Positions 1 to 4,473 of a DNA stretch of 6,892 bases are shown in pieces. The DNA comes from DATJWY01 sp035500775 (lineage in GTDB: Bacteria; Pseudomonadota; Alphaproteobacteria; Acetobacterales; Acetobacteraceae). The position numbers were made by a program, and so were the translations under genes. The DNA is taken from the NCBI GenBank assembly GCA_035500775.1, contig DATJWY010000105.1:1-6892 (forward strand), in the 5' to 3' direction. The notes below the pieces were generated by a model. The model was given only the letters and a program-made list of their open reading frames with translations, did not search any database and was not told the DNA's origin. Within the stretch, counting starts at the first letter, position 1; the number at the start of each line of letters is the position of its first letter.

Positions 1-52
1 TCGGGGGTCGGGGGCCTCACGGCCCCAGTGGGGGCAGGGGGCAAAGCCCCCT
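1..52. repeat. GC-rich palindromic repeat, copy 1 (single arm, cut by window edge)
   Basis: Two hairpins lie in tandem. GGGGCC (11-16) pairs with GGCCCC (21-26) around a TCAC loop, and AGGGGGC (36-42) pairs with GCCCCCT (46-52) around AAA. The stretch lines up base for base over most of its length with the right arm of the repeat at 4414-4473: the same G-run, the same GGGGCCTCA core and the same final GGGGC/GCCCC stem. It ends just before the lnt ribosome binding site, so it may also terminate transcription of an upstream gene. Any partner arm would lie to the left of the window. Confidence 0.75.
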
Positions 53-60
53 GGTGCAAC

Positions 61-67
61 GGAGAGG
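61..67 (+). promoter_or_regulatory. Ribosome binding site of lnt
   Basis: GGAGAGG lies 11 nt upstream of the ATG at 79. The spacing is slightly long but it is the only purine-rich match nearby. It supports the start at 79 over the in-frame ATG at 28, which lies inside the palindromic repeat and would put this site inside the coding region. Confidence 0.5.
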
Positions 68-78
68 CATATCACGGC

Positions 79-1635
79 ATGGGAGCTTGGTTGCGTTCGC
101 TCGCCGGCAGGCGGGCGGATCTCGCGGCGTGCCTGCTGGGCGCGGCGTCGGCGCTGGCATTGCCGCCCTTCTGCCTGCCGCCCGTCCTGCTCATCGCCAT
201 CCCCGGCCTGCTGACGCTGACCAGCCCGGAAGCGGCCGGCGGGTGGCGCACCACGTTCCGCCGCGGCTTCCTGTTCGGCTTCGGCCACCATTTGGTCGGG
301 CTCTACTGGGTGACCAACGCCATCCTGGTCATGGCGTCCTCCTTCTGGTGGGCGGTGCCGCTCGCGGTACCGTTGCTCGCCGCCGTGCTGGCGCTGTTCA
401 TCGCCGTGCCCTGCCTCGTCGCCCGGGCCGCGGCGCCGGGCTGGCGGCGGGTGCTGCTGCTCGCCGGCGCCTGGACGCTGTCGGACATCGCCCGCCAGTT
501 CGTGCTGAGCGGCTTTCCCTGGAATCCCCTCGGCAGCACCTGGGAGATGCAGGGCCTCGCCGGCGACATCATGATCCAGCCGGCCTCCTGGGTCGGCGTG
601 CACGGGCTGACTCTCGCGACGCTGATCCTCGCCGCGACGCCGGCGCTCGGCGCGCGCGCCATGGCGGCGGGGGCGGTGGTGCTCGTCGCCTGGGCCGGGG
701 CCGGTCTTGCCCGCCTGCATCAGCCGGAGCCGGCCGCTCCCGGCATCACCGTCGTGATCGCCCAGGGCAATATCCCGGAACAGGCGGTGCGCACGCGGAA
801 ATGGGCGCTCGACACCTTCGCCCGCTACCTGGAGTTGACCCGTCAGGGCGTTGCCGCGGCCAATGGCGGACGGCTGGTTGTGGTCTGGCCGGAAACCGCG
901 AGCCCGTTCCTGCTGCCCGAGGATGCGCCGGCGCGGGCGGCGATCGCCGAGGCGGCGGGGCCCGCGCTCGCCACCCTCGCCGGAACCGTGCGCTTCGACG
1001 CCGCGGGACAACCGCATAACAGTTTGGTCGCAATTTTGCCCCAAGGGGACATCGCTGCAACCTACGATAAAGCGCATCTCGTTCCGTTTGGGGAATATGA
1101 ACCTGGTTATCTCCCCATCCGCATCGCTCCCCAGGGTTTCGCTCCGGGCAATGGTGTTGCGACGGAACACGTGGAAGGACTGCCCGCTTTCGGGGCCTTG
1201 ATTTGTTATGAGGCGATTTTTCCGGCCCAGGTGGTCGATGAGGCGGACCGGCCGGACTGGCTGGTGAACATCACCAACGACGCCTGGTTCGGCAATTCGA
1301 CGGGGCCGCGCCAGCATCTGGCGGCGGCGCGGATGCGCGCGGTGGAGGAAGGCCTGCCGCTGGTCCGCGCCGCCAATACCGGCATCAGCACGGTGTTCGA
1401 CGCGCGTGGCCATGAACTTGGCCGACTCGGGCTGCTGCGGTCCGGCACGTTGGCGCTGGATCTGCCGGGCAAGCGGCCGCCGACGCCGTTCTCGCGCCTG
1501 CGTCTCGCCGCGCCCGGCCTGCTCGCACTGGCTTGCTGTGTCCTCGGCGCGGGATTGGGGCGGCGGCGTCTGAATACCCATACATGGACGGCAAAACGTC
1601 CAAAAACGTGGAATCTTTGGTCGAAACGGGTCTAA
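79..1635 (+). CDS. lnt: Apolipoprotein N-acyltransferase
   Basis: Inner-membrane enzyme that moves an acyl chain from phospholipid to the N-terminal cysteine of diacylated apolipoproteins, the last step of lipoprotein maturation. The product is 518 aa, normal for the family. The N-terminal half (about residues 8-220) is a series of hydrophobic membrane segments. The periplasmic nitrilase-fold domain follows, with the Glu-Lys-Cys triad visible: Glu272 in VVWPETASPF, Lys331 in YDKAHLVPFGEY and Cys376 in ICYEAIFP, close to E267/K335/C387 of E. coli Lnt. WLVNITNDAWFG is also typical. A last hydrophobic segment precedes a basic tail (GRRRLN onward). The final ~20 residues are encoded in AT-richer DNA that also seems to serve as the upstream promoter region of the next gene. 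Codons 1015-1224 show very different third-position usage (see findings). The start at 79 was chosen over 28 because the extra N-terminus would be repeat-encoded. Confidence 0.96.
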   Translation: MGAWLRSLAGRRADLAACLLGAASALALPPFCLPPVLLIAIPGLLTLTSPEAAGGWRTTFRRGFLFGFGHHLVGLYWVTNAILVMASSFWWAVPLAVPLLAAVLALFIAVPCLVARAAAPGWRRVLLLAGAWTLSDIARQFVLSGFPWNPLGSTWEMQGLAGDIMIQPASWVGVHGLTLATLILAATPALGARAMAAGAVVLVAWAGAGLARLHQPEPAAPGITVVIAQGNIPEQAVRTRKWALDTFARYLELTRQGVAAANGGRLVVVWPETASPFLLPEDAPARAAIAEAAGPALATLAGTVRFDAAGQPHNSLVAILPQGDIAATYDKAHLVPFGEYEPGYLPIRIAPQGFAPGNGVATEHVEGLPAFGALICYEAIFPAQVVDEADRPDWLVNITNDAWFGNSTGPRQHLAAARMRAVEEGLPLVRAANTGISTVFDARGHELGRLGLLRSGTLALDLPGKRPPTPFSRLRLAAPGLLALACCVLGAGLGRRRLNTHTWTAKRPKTWNLWSKRV

Positions 1636-1639
1636 AACA

Positions 1640-1668
1640 TTGACAATTCCTGGTTGTGTGGCTAAATC
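1640..1668 (+). promoter_or_regulatory. Sigma-70-type promoter candidate for the XRE gene
   Basis: A perfect TTGACA (1640-1645) is followed after 17 nt by TAAATC (1663-1668), a poor -10 match; GCTAAA or CTAAAT one or two bases earlier are alternatives. The box begins 5 nt after the lnt stop, in a locally AT-rich stretch, about 55-80 nt before the regulator start. Short A-tracts at 1593-1596, 1602-1606, 1624-1626 and 1634-1637 lie upstream at near-helical spacing. The -35 is convincing and the -10 weak. Confidence 0.45.
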
Positions 1669-1690
1669 CCAGTGCACTTACCAAACTGAA

Positions 1691-1704
1691 ACGAAACGCT
1701 TCGT
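1691..1704. promoter_or_regulatory. Inverted repeat upstream of the XRE gene (operator candidate)
   Basis: ACGAA (1691-1695) and TTCGT (1700-1704) form a 5-bp inverted repeat around ACGC, between the promoter candidate and the Shine-Dalgarno sequence (GGAGA, 1712-1716). Its position suits an autorepressor operator or a short 5'-UTR hairpin. The short arms mean chance cannot be excluded. Confidence 0.25.
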
Positions 1705-1722
1705 CCCCGCTGGAGACACTTT

Positions 1723-2217
1723 ATGATGGCCCGCAACGTGCCTCTGGCCCAGGAGACCGGCGCCACGGACGTCCCTGAACGTGAGAATCGTCCAAGCCCG
1801 ATCGACGTGCATGTCGGTTCCCGCATCCGCCTGCGCCGGACCCTGATGGGCATGTCACAGGAGCGGCTGGGCGAGGCGCTGGGGCTGACTTTCCAGCAGG
1901 TGCAGAAATACGAGCGCGGGGTGAACCGGGTCGGCGCCTCCCGCCTGTTCGATCTCTCCCGCGTGCTGGACGTGCCGATCAGCTTCTTCTTCGACGACAT
2001 GCCGGAGCCGCTGGCCGGCAGCCTCGGCGGCACGGCGCATGCCGTCGGCTATGCCGGACTGGCCGACGCCCAGGACAGGCTGGCCGCCCCGGCCGACGAT
2101 ATGCTGTCGCGGCGGGAGACGCTGGAACTGGTGCGGGCCTATTACCGCATCAGCGATCCCGCCGTGCGCAAGCGTGTGTTCGATCTGATCAAGTCGATGG
2201 GACCGGCCGAACCCTGA
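1723..2217 (+). CDS. XRE/Cro-C1-family helix-turn-helix transcriptional regulator
   Basis: A 164-aa cytoplasmic DNA-binding protein. A flexible N-terminus (about 1-28) leads into a Cro/C1-type HTH domain at about 30-90. The helix-turn-helix spans about 45-66, from SQERLGEALGL to QQVQKYERG, and the domain closes with LDVPISFFF. This layout is typical of a widespread alphaproteobacterial XRE subfamily. A Gly/Ala-rich linker (about 95-125) joins it to a helical C-terminus (ETLELVRAYYRI to FDLIKSM) that resembles the C-terminal helices of this subfamily; dimerisation is my inference. The start is ATG 1723, with GGAG 7 nt upstream; ATG 1726 would lose one residue. The gene has its own promoter candidate after lnt and ends in a hairpin (2229-2253). 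Target genes cannot be read from the sequence. From memory, relatives often sit between lnt and metK; metK does not follow here. Confidence 0.92.
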   Translation: MMARNVPLAQETGATDVPERENRPSPIDVHVGSRIRLRRTLMGMSQERLGEALGLTFQQVQKYERGVNRVGASRLFDLSRVLDVPISFFFDDMPEPLAGSLGGTAHAVGYAGLADAQDRLAAPADDMLSRRETLELVRAYYRISDPAVRKRVFDLIKSMGPAEP

Positions 2218-2228
2218 TCCCCGTGGGT

Positions 2229-2253
2229 GGGCGCGGCCTTCAGGCCAGCGCCC
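2229..2253 (+). terminator. Terminator-like hairpin after the XRE gene
   Basis: GGGCGCGGCC (2229-2238) pairs with GGCC-A-GCGCCC (2243-2253) around a TTCA tetraloop: ten base pairs with one bulged A (2247). It begins 11 nt past the regulator stop, between convergent genes. It has no U-tract, so it is either a weak intrinsic terminator or a structured 3' end in a GC-rich genome. Confidence 0.5.
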
Positions 2254-2295
2254 GCCGCACCGACAGCGCCGCCGCGATCACCACAGCATGTACGA

Positions 2296-2315
2296 GACGG
2301 GGAGCGCCCCCCGTC
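2296..2315 (-). terminator. Terminator-like hairpin after queF
   Basis: GACGGGG (2296-2302) and CCCCGTC (2309-2315) form a perfect 7-bp stem with a 6-nt loop. The stem begins 13 nt beyond the queF stop on the minus strand and lacks a U-tract. With the hairpin at 2229-2253, each of the two convergent genes has its own 3' hairpin. Confidence 0.45.
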
Positions 2316-2328
2316 GCCGCTCTGGCCG

Positions 2329-2781
2329 TCAGCCGCGCCCGCGATAGGGCGGCACCCCCTGGTCGGGCAGGAACACGCCCTCCGGCGGCGCGCCGGTCTG
2401 GAAGAACACGTCGATCGGGATGCCGCCGCGCGGATACCAGTAGCCGCCGATGCGCAGCCAGACCGGGTCCAGCGCCGCGATCAGCCGCTTGCCGATCGCG
2501 ACCGTGCAAGCCTCATGGAAGGCGCCGTGATTGCGGAACGAGCCGAGAAAGAGCTTCAGCGATTTGCTCTCGACAAGCCGCGCGCCCGGACAGTAATCGA
2601 TCACGAGATGCGCGAAATCGGGCTGGCCGGTAATCGGGCACAGCGAGGTGAATTCCGGCGCGGCGAACCGAACCACATAATTCGTGTCCGGGTGCGGGTT
2701 GGGCACGGTCTCGAGCACAGCCGTTTCCGGCGATTCGGGCAGGCCGACGGTCCGGCCGAGCTGGGTCAGTGGTTCGGACAT
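2329..2781 (-). CDS. queF: NADPH-dependent 7-cyano-7-deazaguanine reductase (preQ0 reductase, QueF)
   Basis: Cytoplasmic enzyme of the tunnelling (T) fold that reduces the nitrile of preQ0 to the aminomethyl group of preQ1 with two NADPH, the step before insertion into tRNA by Tgt. The product is 150 aa, the short unimodal (YkvM/type I) form. Catalytic Cys48 (TSLCP), Asp55 (PDFA), the QueF signature ESKSLK (71-76), and NHGAFHE (84-90) with His89 and Glu90 are all present. The Cys-Asp and Cys-Glu spacings (7 and 42) match B. subtilis QueF (Cys55, Asp62, Glu97). The start at 2781 (MSEPLTQLG) fits the family; the frame stays open for 16 more codons upstream, but these look non-coding. No strong ribosome binding site is visible. 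The gene is divergent from queE-queC, which make its substrate. Confidence 0.96.
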   Translation of the reverse strand: MSEPLTQLGRTVGLPESPETAVLETVPNPHPDTNYVVRFAAPEFTSLCPITGQPDFAHLVIDYCPGARLVESKSLKLFLGSFRNHGAFHEACTVAIGKRLIAALDPVWLRIGGYWYPRGGIPIDVFFQTGAPPEGVFLPDQGVPPYRGRG

Positions 2782-2978
2782 GATCGGATTTCCGCATACA
2801 AAGGTGCCAGGGGCACAATACAGGCGCAATACATGAGCGAGGGCGACTTCGCCATAGGCGCGAGTCCCGGCCGCGCCCCGGGGCGGCGCAACACCATGGA
2901 TCCACCAGCGATGGAGCTTTCCCTGCTTCCGGTTCGACGCTTGAAACCGGCGCGCGCACCGCGCCGTGGCCTGACGCC
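2782..2978. promoter_or_regulatory. Divergent queF / queE-queC control region
   Basis: This 197-bp gap must hold the 5' ends of both units. On the queF side, CAATACA occurs at 2816-2822 and 2827-2833 (11-bp period; TGTATTG on the minus strand), next to an inverted repeat GTGCC/GGCAC (2804-2808, 2812-2816). In the middle is a perfect 12-bp palindrome, CGCCCCGGGGCG (2874-2885). On the queE side, CCGGTT/AACCGG (2929-2934, 2945-2950) and a 6-bp hairpin GGCGCG/CGCGCC (2949-2954, 2960-2965) precede the start. I see no clear -35/-10 pair and no preQ1 riboswitch. Which element, if any, is an operator is unknown. Confidence 0.4.
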
Positions 2979-3614
2979 ATGACGTACGCGGTCAAGGAAA
3001 TATTCTATACGCTGCAAGGCGAGGGCCGGAACGCGGGACGCGCCGCCGTGTTCTGCCGCTTCGCCGGCTGCAATCTCTGGTCCGGGCGGGAGAGCGACCG
3101 GGCGAAGGCTGTCTGCACCTTCTGCGACACCGATTTCGTCGGCACTGACGGCGTGGGCGGCGGACGGTTCGCCAGCGCGGCGGCGCTCGCGGAGACTGTC
3201 GCCGCCTGCTGGCCGGAAGGCGCGCGCGAGCAGCGTTTGGTGGTGCTGACCGGCGGCGAGCCGCTGTTGCAGGTGGACGACGCGCTGGTCGCGGCGCTGC
3301 ACGCGCAGGGCTTCGAGATCGCGCTGGAAACCAACGGCACGTTGCCGCCGCCCGCCGGTATCGACTGGATCTGCCTCAGCCCCAAGGCGGATGCGGAATT
3401 GGTCGTGAGCCGCGGCGACGAACTCAAGCTGGTGTTCCCGCAACCGGGGGCGGAGCCGGAACGCTTCGAGCATCTCGCCTTCGCGCATTTCCTGTTGCAG
3501 CCAATGGATGGGCCGGTACAGGCGGCGAACACGGTCGCCGCCGTGGCCTACTGCCTTGCGCATCCGCATTGGCGGCTCAGCCTGCAAACCCATAAATTCC
3601 TGGGAATCCCCTGA
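2979..3614 (+). CDS. queE: 7-carboxy-7-deazaguanine synthase (QueE, radical SAM)
   Basis: Radical-SAM enzyme that contracts the ring of 6-carboxy-5,6,7,8-tetrahydropterin to 7-carboxy-7-deazaguanine, using S-adenosylmethionine and a [4Fe-4S] cluster. The product is 211 aa, normal length. The N-terminus (VKEIFYTLQGEG) is the QueE substrate/start signature. Cluster ligands are Cys31, Cys46 and Cys49, spaced CX14CX2C instead of the common radical-SAM CX3CX2C; this is the expanded loop known from Burkholderia multivorans QueE. TGGEP (91-95) is the SAM-binding GGE motif. The C-terminus (SLQTHKFLGIP) is typical. ATG 2979 gives the conserved N-terminus, though no good Shine-Dalgarno precedes it. queC follows 42 nt downstream on the same strand, very likely cotranscribed. 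Confidence 0.96.
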   Translation: MTYAVKEIFYTLQGEGRNAGRAAVFCRFAGCNLWSGRESDRAKAVCTFCDTDFVGTDGVGGGRFASAAALAETVAACWPEGAREQRLVVLTGGEPLLQVDDALVAALHAQGFEIALETNGTLPPPAGIDWICLSPKADAELVVSRGDELKLVFPQPGAEPERFEHLAFAHFLLQPMDGPVQAANTVAAVAYCLAHPHWRLSLQTHKFLGIP

Positions 3615-3664
3615 TGGTTGAACGCGGCATGCGATTCCGGCCGGTGGGCGCGAATCATGGCTGA
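3614..3664 (+). other. Candidate 16-codon bridging ORF between queE and queC
   Basis: An ATG at 3614 overlaps the queE stop as TGATG. Its frame runs 16 codons (MVERGMRFRPVGANHG) and stops with TGA at 3662-3664, five bases into queC, whose ATG is at 3657. A weak GGGA (3602-3605) lies 8 nt upstream. The geometry would let ribosomes ending queE pass through this frame and reinitiate at queC, which has no obvious Shine-Dalgarno of its own. The peptide matches no family I know. A reading frame this short could arise by chance. Confidence 0.3.
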
Positions 3665-4415
3665 CGGCCACGCGCTGGTGCTGTTCTCGGGCGGGCAGGA
3701 TTCCACGACCTGCCTCGCCTGGGCGCTCGACCGCTTCGCGCGGGTGGAAACGATCGGCTTCGATTACGGCCAGCGCCATCGCATCGAACTCGATGCGCGG
3801 CTGCGGGTAATGGCGGCGCTGCGGCGCGATTTTCCGGCCTGGGGCGAAAAGCTCGGCGAGGATCACGTCATCGACATGGGTGCGCTCGCGCAGATCAGCG
3901 ACACAGCGCTCACCCGCGATGCCGAAATCGCCATGCAGGCCAACGGGCTTCCCAATACCTTTGTGCCGGGGCGCAATCTTCTGTTCCTGACCTTCGCCGC
4001 CGCCATCGCCTATCGGCGCGGGGTGAAGCATCTTGTGACCGGCGTGTGCGAGACGGATTTCTCCGGCTACCCGGATTGTCGCGACGATACGATGAAGGCG
4101 ATGCAGCTCGCCCTCAATCTCGGCATGGAGACGCGCTTCGTCATCCATACGCCGCTGATGTGGATCGACAAAGCCGAGACCTGGGCGCTCGCGCACACGC
4201 TCGGCGGCGATGCGTTGGTCGATCTGGTGCGGGAGGAAACGCATACTTGCTATCACGGCGATCGCACGCATCGTCATGAGTGGGGGTATGGGTGCGGGGT
4301 TTGTCCGGCCTGTGAGTTGCGCGCCAAGGGGTGGGCCGCTTATCGGGCGGCGTTAAGGCCAGGGGCTCCGCCCCTGGACCCCGCCAAAGGCAAGCCTTTG
4401 GAATCCTTTACTTAA
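3657..4415 (+). CDS. queC: 7-cyano-7-deazaguanine synthase (preQ0 synthase, QueC)
   Basis: Cytoplasmic ATP-dependent ligase that converts 7-carboxy-7-deazaguanine and ammonia to preQ0. The product is 252 aa from ATG 3657 (MADGHALVLFSGGQDST). The PP-loop SGGQDS is at 11-16, so a TTG start at 3618 is unlikely. FDYGQRH, LPNTFVPGRN and GVCETDFSGYPDCRD are family motifs. The zinc site is Cys198, Cys213, Cys216 and Cys219 (CX14CX2CX2C), with the longer first spacing I recall from alphaproteobacterial homologues. The family core should end near AAYRAAL. The last ~18 residues (RPGAPPLDPAKGK and beyond) are encoded by the palindromic repeat at 4357-4473, which also supplies the TAA stop. Its coding end overlaps that of the convergent gene by 4 nt. 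It acts between QueE, just upstream, and QueF, encoded divergently. Confidence 0.96.
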   Translation: MADGHALVLFSGGQDSTTCLAWALDRFARVETIGFDYGQRHRIELDARLRVMAALRRDFPAWGEKLGEDHVIDMGALAQISDTALTRDAEIAMQANGLPNTFVPGRNLLFLTFAAAIAYRRGVKHLVTGVCETDFSGYPDCRDDTMKAMQLALNLGMETRFVIHTPLMWIDKAETWALAHTLGGDALVDLVREETHTCYHGDRTHRHEWGYGCGVCPACELRAKGWAAYRAALRPGAPPLDPAKGKPLESFT

Positions 4416-4473
4416 GTGTTGGGGGTCTGGGGCCTCAAGGCCCTAGCGGGGTCGAGGGGCGGAGCCCCTCGCC
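4357..4473. repeat. GC-rich palindromic repeat, copy 2 (complete inverted pair of arms)
   Basis: Two inverted arms, 4357-4413 and 4414-4473, meet at CTTAAG (4411-4416). Each arm has two hairpins. Left: CCAGGGGC/GCCCCTGG (4359-4377) and CCAAAGGC/GCCTTTGG (4384-4401). Right: GGGCCT/AGGCCC (4430-4443) and CGAGGGGC/GCCCCTCG (4453-4471). Comparing the left arm with the reverse complement of the right, the outer 28 nt differ at only two positions, and those two pair with each other in the stem: C-G on the left, G-C on the right. The element encodes the C-termini and stop codons of both convergent genes and may also act as a bidirectional terminator. Confidence 0.85.

Noticed and set aside
28..1635. 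Longer lnt frame starting at ATG 28
   Set aside because: The extra 17 residues would be encoded by the palindromic repeat and place the GGAGAGG site inside the gene; Lnt homologues begin close to the first hydrophobic segment, which fits ATG 79.
2240..2509. Minus-strand frame ending at 2240 with a hydrophobic-looking tail (VVIAAALSVRRALA)
   Set aside because: Mostly an out-of-frame reading of queF. Only about 30 residues lie outside it, and these cover the two hairpins. A remnant of a lost gene is possible but not supported.
2782..2978. preQ1 riboswitch upstream of queF or queE
   Set aside because: No sequence resembling the preQ1-I aptamer (short C-rich loop with an A-rich tail) on either strand; the visible structures are GC-rich inverted repeats only.
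3618..3656. TTG start of queC at 3618
   Set aside because: It would add 13 residues before the conserved N-terminus leading to SGGQDS; ATG 3657 gives the usual family start.
2766..4277. 503-aa minus-strand open frame opposite queE and queC
   Set aside because: Antisense shadow of GC-rich coding DNA. The plus strand carries complete QueE and QueC motifs; the minus product is Arg/His/Gly-rich with no recognisable domain.
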